Assembly (NCBI RefSeq): GCF_000472925.1 | Contig: NZ_AXAS01000006.1 | Location: forward strand, 62,001 to 126,000 | Length of the DNA: 64,000 nt | Origin: Bradyrhizobium sp. Ec3.3 | Lineage (GTDB): Bacteria; Pseudomonadota; Alphaproteobacteria; Rhizobiales; Xanthobacteraceae | Direction: 5' to 3' | Shown: positions 24,815 through 32,344 of the stretch, in pieces | How the letters are laid out: every line of letters starts with the position of its first letter | Numbering within the stretch: the first letter of the stretch is position 1 | Made by a program: the position numbers and the translations under genes | Notes under the pieces: generated by a model | Database searches by the model: none | What the model was told of the DNA's origin: nothing | The model's input: the letters and a program-made list of their open reading frames with translations, nothing else

Positions 24815-25382
24815 TCTTGCCCCCTGCATAGCCGCCGTAGATGCCGACGATGAGCCGCAGCGCGTCGTCAAGCGTAGAGAGGATGGGCCAAGACGGTTGG
24901 ATGGCTGTGAAGGGGTGGCTCTTCACCAACGGGTCGTCGGTGACGACGACACAGGGCTTTTGCAGCGCGTAGGCCCAAGACAATTCGCCGATGGTGCCGA
25001 TGGAGCGCTGCGGGGCCTTCTTCGAGATTCGCTTCAGCGTCGCGATGTGGTCCCGGTTCACGTCCGAAGTCCACTTCTCCATGTCGGCGATGAGCGCTTC
25101 AAGCTCCGCGTGTTCGGGCGGCGCTGGGAAATAGGCCAACGTCATGTCGCAGCGGCGAAGGTCCAAAAAGTTCTTCGCGAGAATCGACTTTGGATCGCCG
25201 AAGCACGGATCGGCGTAGGCTACGTCGTAGCGCTCACCGACGATTGGCTCACAGCGCAGCGGAGAGATTCCGGTGATGCAGTGTTGCGCAAGCTTGGCCG
25301 CAAAGTCGGCGCGCCAGTTCTTCGCCTCGCCTTCGGTGCATCCGTAGATGGGACCGGCGAGGTAGATAAAGGGACGGGACAT
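24807..25382 (-). CDS. Nucleoside 2-deoxyribosyltransferase-like protein (191 aa)
   Basis: FIYLAGPIYG at residues 5-14 and RRCDMTLAYFPAPPEH mid-chain, then GTIGELSWAYALQKPCVVVT, follow the pattern of nucleoside deoxyribosyltransferase/DUF4406 proteins: an N-terminal glycine loop, a central D, and a GTxxE motif. These enzymes swap or release bases from deoxynucleosides. Overlaps the diphosphohydrolase gene by 8 nt, which supports a shared nucleotide pathway. First gene after the motif at 25444-25458. Confidence 0.75.
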   Translation of the reverse strand: MSRPFIYLAGPIYGCTEGEAKNWRADFAAKLAQHCITGISPLRCEPIVGERYDVAYADPCFGDPKSILAKNFLDLRRCDMTLAYFPAPPEHAELEALIADMEKWTSDVNRDHIATLKRISKKAPQRSIGTIGELSWAYALQKPCVVVTDDPLVKSHPFTAIQPSWPILSTLDDALRLIVGIYGGYAGGKNV

Positions 25383-25388
25383 AAAATC

Positions 25389-25458
25389 ACCTAAGCAAAG
25401 GGTGGGGTTTGCAATGCGCTTAGGTAGTCAAATCGTTCGCGTGGATTCTAGTAACGAA
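25389..25458 (-). promoter_or_regulatory. TTCGTTACT motif copy upstream of the deoxyribosyltransferase-like gene
   Basis: The minus strand reads TTCGTTACTAGAATC (25458-25444) and TACCTA (25426-25421) at -10 distance. An 8-bp inverted repeat ACCTAAGC/GCTTAGGT (25389-25396 and 25418-25425) lies between the hexamer and the start codon at 25382. The motif overlaps the stop of the preceding gene. Confidence 0.65.
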
Positions 25459-25648
25459 TGGAATCGCTGTTGCGTCGTACGATGCGACGGCGCTTCGCGT
25501 CGCGTACACGAATGCAACTCTTACAGGTTACGCGCCCGCTGCTCTCCCGCACCGTCGTAATGACGCTAGACATCCACTGCGCGCCCGCGCCGCAAAGCGG
25601 CTTAAGCGCGCCCTCCTGATGCGGCCCTCGAATGTGAATTCGGCTCAC
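25448..25648 (-). CDS. Small cysteine-containing protein (66 aa)
   Basis: GTG start at 25648 overlaps the stop of the 33-aa membrane gene. The C-terminal half contains RVTCKSCIRVRDAKR, closely resembling EVTCKFCRQRLAALE in the gene at 27303-27527, so the two are probably distant paralogues with a zinc-binding CxxC. Confidence 0.55.
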   Translation of the reverse strand: MSRIHIRGPHQEGALKPLCGAGAQWMSSVITTVRESSGRVTCKSCIRVRDAKRRRIVRRNSDSIRY

Positions 25649-25746
25649 CGATTCCGCTCCACATACAAATGCGAGGCGATGCCAATCGCCCACCCAACGC
25701 CGCAAATCAGCAATGGCAATCCGAGAACGATGAGCGCGTCTCTCAT
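25645..25746 (-). CDS. Tiny single-span membrane protein (33 aa)
   Basis: MRDALIVLGLPLLICGVGWA is a transmembrane span; the end is short and polar (YVERNR). It is joined to both neighbours by 4-nt overlaps (ATGA upstream, GTGA downstream), strong evidence that it is a real gene. Function unknown. Confidence 0.6.
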   Translation of the reverse strand: MRDALIVLGLPLLICGVGWAIGIASHLYVERNR

Positions 25747-25994
25747 GAGCCTTGCCGCCGATCTTCCGCCGCGAGTGCGCGAGATGCTTCAAGAGCGCTC
25801 CGAATCTCTTCGCGCATTTCCACGCGCAGTTCGGAGTTTTCGGGCGCGAAGTAGTACAGCGCCCGCATGATCACGATTTGGTTTTCGAGAATACGACGCG
25901 TGCGCGCGGCTCCGGCTTCACGGCGCGACTGCCCGGCGGCCTTCACGCCGCTTCCGGTCTTCGGCGGGATGAACTTGTCGTTGATGATACGCAT
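25743..25994 (-). CDS. Hypothetical helical protein (83 aa)
   Basis: Starts at the ATG at 25994, which overlaps the upstream stop as TAATG. Basic N-terminus (MRIINDKFIPPKTGSG) and a helical C-terminus (MREEIRSALEASRALAAEDR). No family recognised. Confidence 0.55.
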   Translation of the reverse strand: MRIINDKFIPPKTGSGVKAAGQSRREAGAARTRRILENQIVIMRALYYFAPENSELRVEMREEIRSALEASRALAAEDRRQGS

Positions 25995-26269
25995 TAGCGG
26001 TACACCTTCGTCGGCATTTTGGGGAACGTCAGACGCTCGCGACGGAGCGTCCAATTTAGATCAGCCTTCCACGTGACAATGGCCAGCGGTTCATGGCCGC
26101 GGTCGCGGGCCGCGCGGATGTACTCCCCCATTCCACAATTCGGCCGGACGGCGTGCCACATTGTAGCTGCGACAGCCCCCGTATGGGGATTGCGGCAGAC
26201 AAGGCACTTACGGACGAAGCCGTTGATACGCTCCCGCGCGTTAAGGGGATAGGGCGGTGCTTCGATCAT
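25994..26269 (-). CDS. TWKAD-type small accessory protein (91 aa)
   Basis: Contains CLVCRNPHTG (possible metal site) and GHEPLAIVTWKADLNW near the C-terminus. The protein at 26831-27073 ends WEPMALITWKAD, so these are paralogues. ATGA overlap with the upstream gene. Role unknown. Confidence 0.55.
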   Translation of the reverse strand: MIEAPPYPLNARERINGFVRKCLVCRNPHTGAVAATMWHAVRPNCGMGEYIRAARDRGHEPLAIVTWKADLNWTLRRERLTFPKMPTKVYR

Positions 26270-26598
26270 GACGCGCACTTCCTCAATCGTTCGATGGTGG
26301 CTTCGCTGACACCGTGCGCGCGGGCCATCGATTCCAGCGTCGCGGCGTCGTACTTCTTCAGTGCCCAACGCACCATGCGGCAGGTGATGGACTTTTCATC
26401 GTCTGGCCACGACATGGCGTAGGCGGCGAGCACCGGGCGCATGCAGTCCCGGCCTTCGCGCATCGCCTCATAGCGAGCGGCCGTCCCGCATCGGGCGTCC
26501 GGTGGGTAGACAGCATCGCGTGTGTAGTCGGTGGCGGCGGTCGTGTGCGGCGCGAGCAAGAGCGCGCACGCGCCGAAGATCGGAATCAGTCTGGCCAT
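26266..26598 (-). CDS. Exported protein with signal peptide (110 aa)
   Basis: Start at the ATG at 26598 behind AGGAGG. MARLIPIFGACALLLAPHTT followed by AA is a clear signal peptide (cleavage near residue 22). The mature part has three cysteines that could form disulfides and a helix-turn-helix-like end (ATLESMARAHGVSEATIERL). A phage-encoded secreted or periplasmic factor; function unknown. Confidence 0.6.
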   Translation of the reverse strand: MARLIPIFGACALLLAPHTTAATDYTRDAVYPPDARCGTAARYEAMREGRDCMRPVLAAYAMSWPDDEKSITCRMVRWALKKYDAATLESMARAHGVSEATIERLRKCAS

Positions 26599-26609
26599 TT
26601 GCGGCCCTC

Positions 26610-26831
26610 CTAAAAGAATGTGTAGAGCAAGGAGACGAAGAAGCTTCGGCGGAGTCCGTGGCGGCAGAACCACCAACGGTCCGACCACCTATCCCATAGC
26701 TTCCGCCAAAACGGCCTGAAGCAGATGAAGCCCCGTCGCCGAAGCTCTTCTTGCATGTCGCGGCTGAGATGCGCGCTCACGCCATAGCGGCACGTGTGCG
26801 CAAGCGCCCAATCGAATCTATTGCGGGCCAT
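26610..26831 (-). CDS. Small basic aromatic protein (73 aa)
   Basis: The ATG at 26831 overlaps the upstream stop as TAATG. Rich in Arg and Trp (FICFRPFWRKLWDRWSDRWW) with a hydrophobic end (FFVSLLYTFF). Could associate with membranes. No family recognised. Confidence 0.5.
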   Translation of the reverse strand: MARNRFDWALAHTCRYGVSAHLSRDMQEELRRRGFICFRPFWRKLWDRWSDRWWFCRHGLRRSFFVSLLYTFF

Positions 26832-27073
26832 TAGTCCGCCTTCCACGTGATAAGGGCCATGGGCTCCCACCCGTGGTTTCGCGCAACGTAGAAGTAGTCG
26901 CGCATATCGTCGGTGCGCTTCGCGAGCCGCCAACGGGTGAAGCGCAAAGGGCCGCCTACCAGGATGCTACGATATGCGATGCATTTATAGACGTAACCTC
27001 GCTTGGTATCGCTGACGCGGGCTGGCTGAATGGGCGGCCTCAATGCCGTGTTGAGGGAGCTATATCGACTCAC
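26831..27073 (-). CDS. TWKAD-type small accessory protein (80 aa)
   Basis: GTG start at 27073 overlaps the upstream TGA. It has GYVYKCIAYRSILVGGPLRF in the middle and ends EPMALITWKAD, the block shared with the 25994-26269 protein. Paralogy inside one cluster suggests duplication and divergence. Confidence 0.5.
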   Translation of the reverse strand: MSRYSSLNTALRPPIQPARVSDTKRGYVYKCIAYRSILVGGPLRFTRWRLAKRTDDMRDYFYVARNHGWEPMALITWKAD

Positions 27074-27303
27074 AGCGACACCAAGGCCGGGTCGTCTTCG
27101 TGGGTGCCGGGCACGATCCAATAGGAGTGCGACGGCCAATCGGGACGGCCGTACAGCACATCGAAGCAATCGTCGGTGAATCCAAATGAGCACATGGGCA
27201 ATTCTCCTAGGCGTTTGAACGCCAAACAAACTTCGTAATATTTCTGCTCCGCGCGCTCATAGGCCAACAGCAAGTCTGCGGTGCGCGCGAAGTCGGCGGG
27301 CAC
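27070..27303 (-). CDS. Hypothetical protein (77 aa)
   Basis: GTG start at 27303 overlaps the upstream TAG. Helical first half (DLLLAYERAEQKYYEVCLAF); acidic, aromatic second half (SYWIVPGTHEDDPALV). No family recognised. Confidence 0.5.
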   Translation of the reverse strand: MPADFARTADLLLAYERAEQKYYEVCLAFKRLGELPMCSFGFTDDCFDVLYGRPDWPSHSYWIVPGTHEDDPALVSL

Positions 27304-27527
27304 TAGGAAATCTCCTTGTTGGCGGCCTCAGCGTTCGCGCGGCCGACCCGCGCGAGTTCGAGAGCGGCGAGACGCTGGCGGCAAAACTTGCACGTCACTT
27401 CACTCTCGACTCCGGTTGAGTTGATGTCGTCGCCGGCAGCCATGCGGTTGCAAAGCGTGCCCGTGACCGTCGCCGGCACGCCAAATCGCAACACCTTTTG
27501 GATGCGCTGCATGTGAATTTTAAGCAT
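27303..27527 (-). CDS. Small CxxC protein (74 aa)
   Basis: AGGAG precedes the ATG at 27527. VTGTLCNRMAAGDDIN and EVTCKFCRQRLAALE suggest a treble-cleft or zinc-knuckle fold of the kind common in small phage proteins. Paralogue of the 25448-25648 product. Confidence 0.55.
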   Translation of the reverse strand: MLKIHMQRIQKVLRFGVPATVTGTLCNRMAAGDDINSTGVESEVTCKFCRQRLAALELARVGRANAEAANKEIS

Positions 27528-27538
27528 CGAAAAATCTC

Positions 27539-27808
27539 CTAACCAAAATCCATATCGTCAACATCGATGAACACCGGGTCCGGCTCCGGTGTGGGCTTCA
27601 TGGAAGGGCCGCGCGGGGCGCGGACCATCTTCGCGCTTGTGAGCGCGGCACGGAGAGCTTCAACGGGGTCTTTGTCGGTGGCGCTGGAATGGCCCGTGCC
27701 GCTCGCGACGCGGAAGACGGCATGGAAGCCGCGTTCGGTCGCGATGACGGAGAGGTGATTAAGCTCACCTCGCCGTGCGGCGTCGGCAATGAGTTCTTCG
27801 AGCGTCAT
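27539..27808 (-). CDS. Hypothetical protein with acidic MDFG terminus (89 aa)
   Basis: An N-terminal helical and beta region (MTLEELIADAARRGELNHLS) is followed by a proline-rich linker and an acidic end, PDPVFIDVDDMDFG. The last residues match those of the DUF2800 protein (DEMDFG) and the adenine methyltransferase (QMDFG). ATGA overlap with the upstream gene. Possibly a docking partner in the replication complex. Confidence 0.6.
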   Translation of the reverse strand: MTLEELIADAARRGELNHLSVIATERGFHAVFRVASGTGHSSATDKDPVEALRAALTSAKMVRAPRGPSMKPTPEPDPVFIDVDDMDFG

Positions 27809-28080
27809 CGGATGGTCAACTCTCTATCGATGACGCAGATGGGGACGCAGGAAAGGAGGTTGTTGGTGGACGCGTGACCGAATTCCGTGTGCCACGCGGC
27901 TTCCGCGAGCGCTTGCGACGTGGCTACGACGTGCCAGCGGCGTTTCGTCCGTTTCGTGTATGAATAGCGGCTATCCATCGGGCCGTCCGGCACGTACACG
28001 TGAACGTCAGAAGCCATCGCGCATTCGTAGACGATGGGGTAATCACCAACACAGCGGTAGAGCGATTCAAGATCAGACAT
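27805..28080 (-). CDS. Hypothetical protein (91 aa)
   Basis: Mixed alpha/beta look (VYECAMASDVHVYVPDGPMD) with five cysteines or histidines scattered along the chain. ATG at 28080. No family recognised. Confidence 0.5.
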   Translation of the reverse strand: MSDLESLYRCVGDYPIVYECAMASDVHVYVPDGPMDSRYSYTKRTKRRWHVVATSQALAEAAWHTEFGHASTNNLLSCVPICVIDRELTIR

Positions 28081-28092
28081 TAAGGTGGCCTC

Positions 28093-28584
28093 TTAGTTGG
28101 CCCACGCGGCGCGGAAGGCCGTCATGTCAAGGCGGGTGAAAAGGGATTGCACTTCGTCGGCGCCGAACTGATCGGGCACCACTGCGAGGTAGAGGAGCAA
28201 TTCGGCGTAGCGTGAGCCGCTGTTGATAAAGGCGTGTTCGTCATCGAAGCGCTTTGCGGCTTCGGGGTGTGAGCTAACGAAGCGCATCACGAATTCTAAG
28301 GCGCGGGCCTGATCAACGATGGATTCGACAAGGCCCGGCTTGTTGTGCACGGACTGATGCGCGCGAAGGAAGATGTAGAAGCCGTGGAGCTTGACGGCGG
28401 CGAGTGCGTATTGACCGTCCAGCAAGGACTCTTGGACCGACGGCAACCAAAGCGATGCAATATAGGAGAAACGTTCGTAGGTGGTCGGTTCTGCCTTCTT
28501 CAAGATTTCGTCGGTGGTGCGGCTTCGCTGATCGATGGTGGCTTCAAATTCCCGCCAAAAAGGCAACGCGATACTGAAATTCAT
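28093..28584 (-). CDS. Helical hypothetical protein (163 aa)
   Basis: Predominantly helical (FWREFEATIDQRSRTTDEIL, later IVDQARALEFVMRFVSSHPE). A TTG at 28593 is an alternative start, but the ATG at 28584 is preferred. No catalytic motif or membrane segment seen. Confidence 0.55.
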   Translation of the reverse strand: MNFSIALPFWREFEATIDQRSRTTDEILKKAEPTTYERFSYIASLWLPSVQESLLDGQYALAAVKLHGFYIFLRAHQSVHNKPGLVESIVDQARALEFVMRFVSSHPEAAKRFDDEHAFINSGSRYAELLLYLAVVPDQFGADEVQSLFTRLDMTAFRAAWAN

Positions 28585-28641
28585 AGTGGGCAATCCCTGC
28601 GTTTGTTTTTATTGGGTGGTGGTGCGAAAATGCGGTGGGGG

Positions 28642-28920
28642 CTAATCGGAGGCGTTGTCGCGGTAGAAGCAATGTGCGTGACGCTTGCAGACTTCGGGCG
28701 CTCCGCAGCTAATAACTGCGCAGGCGCGAAGGTGCCCTCCGATCGCGGGCGCGAAGGCTTGGTAATCCTGTACGACCTTGCGCAAGGCAATGGTGCGCTC
28801 CTCCAACTCCGTGAGAGTCTGGGGCTTGGCATTGGCGAAATCGATAGCCGCAGCCAACACAGCGTCGCGCCGTGCGTCGCTGATCCTGTCGGCGTGGGCC
28901 ATCTTTAGTTTGTCGGACAC
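28642..28920 (-). CDS. Hypothetical protein with Cys/His-rich end (92 aa)
   Basis: GTG start at 28920 behind AAGGAG; the longer frame overlaps the primase gene and is rejected. An acidic helix is followed by CAVISCGAPEVCKRHAHCF, a likely zinc-binding cluster. It follows the primase-helicase gene by 20 nt. Confidence 0.55.
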   Translation of the reverse strand: MSDKLKMAHADRISDARRDAVLAAAIDFANAKPQTLTELEERTIALRKVVQDYQAFAPAIGGHLRACAVISCGAPEVCKRHAHCFYRDNASD

Positions 28921-28939
28921 GTCAGTTACTCCTTTCCTG

Positions 28940-31393
28940 TTAATCGAAATCGAAGTCGTCTTCGTGGGCCTCATTCCAATCCGTCGGCGAGCGCAAGATT
29001 TGGTCGAAGCGTTCGCGGCACTCTTGGAGCTTGGGAATCTCAATGGCTTGCGCGCGACCGTCACTTGGTGAGGCTGCCACCGTGGAGTCGTCGGGCACCT
29101 TCAGCCGTAAGCGCGTGCGGGCCGCCTTGATGACCTTTACGAACTCTTGGAGGAAGAACACGCTGTTGTTGCGGTTCATGTTGCCCGCGGGGATGCCGCT
29201 CTCCTTGCAGAACTGCGCAAAGGCGGTGCGGAGATCTTCGTAGAAGAAGCGGATTGGCGCGTGCTCCCACTTCGCCTCTTCCAATACGGGTGTGGGCCAG
29301 ATACCGGAATAGCAGGCGTTGAACACGAAGGTTTGCACGGCCGACAGATTGCGTAGCTTCTGACCCGCAAGCCCGGCGGTGTTCACAACATGGCGCGGGT
29401 GCCAGCCCTCCGGAAGTTTATGGCTCAGAAGATCGTGCAGCATGCGGCCGTAACCACCGTTGCGAAGCTCATCGTGTAGGGCTGTCCACTTCTTGGTGCT
29501 GCCCATCCACTTGTCGTTGGCCTCGCTGACAACGTAGCGGCGTTCGTCATCGCTGGCGCTGATGGCCCAATCTTCATTGGTGGCCATCATGACGTGAATC
29601 TGATTTTTTGCCGGATGAGAGTTGAAGCCCTTCGGCTCAATCTGAATGATGGGCTCGCTGATGATGTGCTTGATTTTGGACTCGGCGGCTTTGTCGTAGG
29701 GGCGCACCGCTTCGTCCGCGAACAGGAAGAGACAATCTTCGAGATGCGCATTGAAGCGGCCGGTGAGCAAATCGGGTGAGCCGATTGCGATCGCGTGGCG
29801 CCCAATGAGCTTCACCAACGCATTGCCCAACGTGCCTTTGCCGATGCCCTTGCGCCCCTTGAACACGACGGCGGCTTCCGCGTGTTGACTCGGATGCTGA
29901 AACAGAAAAGCCATCCAATTCATCACGTAGTTGAAAACAGCGTCGTCAGCGTTGCAGAGACATTCGTGCGTCATCTCCTTGAGACGGGACCAAGACCCCT
30001 TCGTGCTCGCTTCCGTCGCAAAGCCCGTCCACAGGTTCAGCCAACCTTCGTGCTCATGCTCAGGATCGAACGTCACGCCGTTGACGGTGTTGCGGCCTTC
30101 CCACTCAGTCCACGCCTTGCCTAGCTGCACGGTGGGCGATGCGCCCTTCGCGAGATTGGATGTGTCGCGCTCAATGCGCCGGTTGGCGAAGAACTTCTCG
30201 AAGTCGGCCGTGGAGTAGCGTTCCCATGACGGGCGATTCATCACAGGGTCAGGCTTGCATTCGAGCACGCGGAGCTTGCCGCCCTCGAAGGCCATCGTGA
30301 AGCGAGCGTTGAGCGCTTCGAGCACGCCAAGCGACTCTTCGTCGTACTCACCTTCGGGCTTCACGCCGTCGTCTTCATCATCACCACCGGCAGACTTGCC
30401 GGTTGGCTTCGACTTGCTCTTCGGCTTGGGGGCGGCCGGTTCGCTGACATCGATACTATCGACATCGTCTTCGTCGTCGAAGCCCGCGAACTCTGCGGCT
30501 GCTGCTTCCTGGTCAGGCGGCAATACATCAAGCGCGCCTTCCTCTGACAAGAAGTGCCGCAACGTGCCGATGGTCACGACGCCTTCGGCGCGTTGCCGGT
30601 GGAGGCTGTCCCAACGGCGGCCGACGACTTCGGCTTGATCGGCGTAGCTCGGATCGCTGATGGACCAATCGACGAACTCTTGCCGGGCGTCGCCGCTGCT
30701 AGCGTGATGGATTGCCATCATCAGCTTGAGCCAACGCTCATGGTCGCGGAATTTCGTCGGATCGATGCGGGCTAGAATCTTTTCGGCTTGCTCCTGGTCA
30801 ATCTGTCCACCGGCCGCTGATGACGGCGGGCGCTGCGGACGGCGGATGTGCACTAGCAGCGCATCGGGGATCATGGGGAGCACGGCCGGGTCCGGGCCGT
30901 CTTCCTTCCACACGTAGAATTCTTTGGTGTCCGGGTGGATCGAACCGGCGGCGACAACCTGTCGGCCTTTTGATTTGAACTCGACGCCCGGGAAGTCCTT
31001 GAGCGTATCCACCAACGGAACGTCGGAGGGCTTGGCGAGGTAGTAGTGCCGGCCGCCGCTGCCGGTGATCACGCAAGGCCATGCGGCATCGTCAATGCCG
31101 TACTCCATGCACAGATTGTCCCAGCCCTCATTGCCACCGTTGCGCGGATCGATGTCCACCACGACGACGGAAGCGGGGAGGCGAACGCCCACATTGTGGT
31201 TGTTGGTCAGACACCACGCCAACACCTTCGTTGAGGAGTAGGGGCGCTTGGTCCAATCGGTGTGGAGCGGGCGCTTGCCGTCCTTGCGGATGGAGCCGTG
31301 CCGGGCGCTCTCGGCATCATGCCGGTGGAGCGGAATCAATGTGCCGTGCGTAGCGCTGTAGCGGCGTAGCGAGGGGGCTTGGAGCGTTTTCAT
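28940..31393 (-). CDS. Primase-polymerase/SF3 helicase, VapE-like (817 aa)
   Basis: Residues about 45-190 are a bifunctional primase-polymerase domain (VVVDIDPRNGG with D80 and D82, later GRHYYLAKP). A PriCT-like region follows (about 225-305). The C-terminal half is a DUF5906/D5-type SF3 helicase: GRKGIGKGT (Walker A), CLFLFADEA (Walker B), MMATNEDWAI (sensor 1) and DDERRYVV. It primes and unwinds phage DNA, probably at the AT-rich repeats beginning 0.1 kb upstream. It ends HEDDFDFD, another acidic aromatic tail. The ATG at 31393 has AGGAG 7 nt upstream. Confidence 0.9.
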   Translation of the reverse strand: MKTLQAPSLRRYSATHGTLIPLHRHDAESARHGSIRKDGKRPLHTDWTKRPYSSTKVLAWCLTNNHNVGVRLPASVVVVDIDPRNGGNEGWDNLCMEYGIDDAAWPCVITGSGGRHYYLAKPSDVPLVDTLKDFPGVEFKSKGRQVVAAGSIHPDTKEFYVWKEDGPDPAVLPMIPDALLVHIRRPQRPPSSAAGGQIDQEQAEKILARIDPTKFRDHERWLKLMMAIHHASSGDARQEFVDWSISDPSYADQAEVVGRRWDSLHRQRAEGVVTIGTLRHFLSEEGALDVLPPDQEAAAAEFAGFDDEDDVDSIDVSEPAAPKPKSKSKPTGKSAGGDDEDDGVKPEGEYDEESLGVLEALNARFTMAFEGGKLRVLECKPDPVMNRPSWERYSTADFEKFFANRRIERDTSNLAKGASPTVQLGKAWTEWEGRNTVNGVTFDPEHEHEGWLNLWTGFATEASTKGSWSRLKEMTHECLCNADDAVFNYVMNWMAFLFQHPSQHAEAAVVFKGRKGIGKGTLGNALVKLIGRHAIAIGSPDLLTGRFNAHLEDCLFLFADEAVRPYDKAAESKIKHIISEPIIQIEPKGFNSHPAKNQIHVMMATNEDWAISASDDERRYVVSEANDKWMGSTKKWTALHDELRNGGYGRMLHDLLSHKLPEGWHPRHVVNTAGLAGQKLRNLSAVQTFVFNACYSGIWPTPVLEEAKWEHAPIRFFYEDLRTAFAQFCKESGIPAGNMNRNNSVFFLQEFVKVIKAARTRLRLKVPDDSTVAASPSDGRAQAIEIPKLQECRERFDQILRSPTDWNEAHEDDFDFD

Positions 31394-31400
31394 GATCCGA

Positions 31401-31466
31401 CTCCTATTCCTCGAAAGAGGTGGAGTCAATCCTAAAAACGCAAAATCTGTTTCTCAAAATAGGAGC
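31401..31466 (-). promoter_or_regulatory. Left-arm promoter region of the primase gene
   Basis: On the minus strand TTGACT (31424-31429) lies 17 nt before TAGGAG, which also serves as ribosome binding site. The plus strand has GTTTCTCAAAATAGGAGC (31449-31466), a close match to the operator-like elements at 5543 and 5583. Probably the main early leftward control point. Confidence 0.45.
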
Positions 31467-31494
31467 AGCGTAGCGGGAGTAGTTGCCCGCAGCG

Positions 31495-31548
31495 AATTCA
31501 AATTATTTTTGAAGACGCGGTGCGCGGGGGTAGAAAATAATTTGAATT
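31495..31548. repeat. Perfect 15-bp inverted repeat, AT-rich
   Basis: AATTCAAATTATTTT at 31495-31509 is matched by its exact reverse complement at 31534-31548, with a 24-nt GC-rich spacer. The arms resemble the AATTAATTTGAA repeats that start 200 bp further right. It can form a cruciform or bind a dimeric protein. Confidence 0.85.
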
Positions 31549-31748
31549 GGTCGGGGGTCAGCTACTCAGCTACGACCGCGACCTGAAAACGTAATAAAAT
31601 CAATGGAGCGAGACGCAAAGTAGCGGAGTTTCGCTCTAATTCCTTTACTACATCATCACTCCTTCGGAAAAGAAGAAGAATAGGTAGGGGGTATATATAG
31701 GGAATTGGGACGGTCTACTTGCTACACCTCATCGGGCGCTGAGATTGG

Positions 31749-32067
31749 AATTAATTTGAAATGCACGATGTGGTTGAACCGCACACGTGGGCACATCGTC
31801 GCACTGGACTGATTGCCGAATTAATTTGATCACGTCCTCCGCAATGGTTTCGGAGTCATGAACCAAATTAATTTGAAACATGTAGCGCCACTCCGGGTTG
31901 CATTAGCGCTGATCTCACATTTGAAATTAATTTGAAACACTGCCGGGCCGTCGTCGCGTATTAGTTCAAAATTGAAATTAATTTGAAATGTCGGGTCCCT
32001 CTGGCCCAAAACGCAATGCGGGCAGAACGGAGGCGCGGACCCTCCCCAGCTATAAATTAATTTGAAA
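31749..32067 (+). repeat. Six iteron-like direct repeats, origin candidate
   Basis: Copies of AATTAATTTGA(AA) at 31749, 31819, 31866, 31925, 31976 and 32055, all in the same orientation, spaced 47-79 nt apart (start to start), in an otherwise gene-free stretch between the two arms. Five copies continue with AA and the 31819 copy with T. Position beside the primase-helicase and the AT content of each unit fit a phage replication origin; centromere-like or regulatory use is also possible. Confidence 0.75.
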
Positions 32068-32098
32068 CGGCTTAGGGTACGCATCGGCCGCGCGGCCT

Positions 32099-32136
32099 AT
32101 GCGCGCTGGCGCATAACGGCGGTTTATGCGCGACAG
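32099..32136. repeat. TATGCGC palindromes at the start of the right arm
   Basis: TATGCGCGCTGGCGCATA forms a 7-bp-arm inverted repeat, and a further TTATGCGCG follows about 10 nt later. They lie between the iterons and the first right-arm motif, so they may be operators for the rightward transcripts. Confidence 0.5.
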
Positions 32137-32149
32137 CCCATAGGGTGAA

Positions 32150-32187
32150 TTCGTTACTGGAAATCACGCCGCGTCGTCGGCTAGGAG
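32150..32187 (+). promoter_or_regulatory. TTCGTTACT motif copy 1 (right arm)
   Basis: TTCGTTACTGGAAATC at 32150-32165 with TAGGAG at 32182-32187. First rightward copy, upstream of the small gene at 32345. Confidence 0.6.
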
Positions 32188-32344
32188 TCGCGAAGGTCGC
32201 GGCACTGGATAAAGCCGACGCGGATAAACGTGAGTCGCTCTCCCGAGTCTTTCGGCAACGGCTCACCCCGCGCGGATATCCTAGAAGACCTTCACTTCGG
32301 CCGGGGTAAGGACCGCACCCGGCCACCAATCCGGAGTAGTGCAC

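Noticed and set aside
16810..25382. 2-aminoadenine (Z) genome system
   Set aside because: MazZ-like enzymes are present but no PurZ or DatZ can be found in the window, so the claim cannot be made.
31749..32067. Possible CRISPR array
   Set aside because: Repeats are only 11-14 bp with uneven spacing and no cas genes; iteron-type direct repeats fit better.
31830..32084. Minus-strand open frame of 84 aa with repeated FQINF
   Set aside because: The repeat comes from the AATTAATTTGAA iterons read backwards; no ribosome binding site and no gene-like composition.
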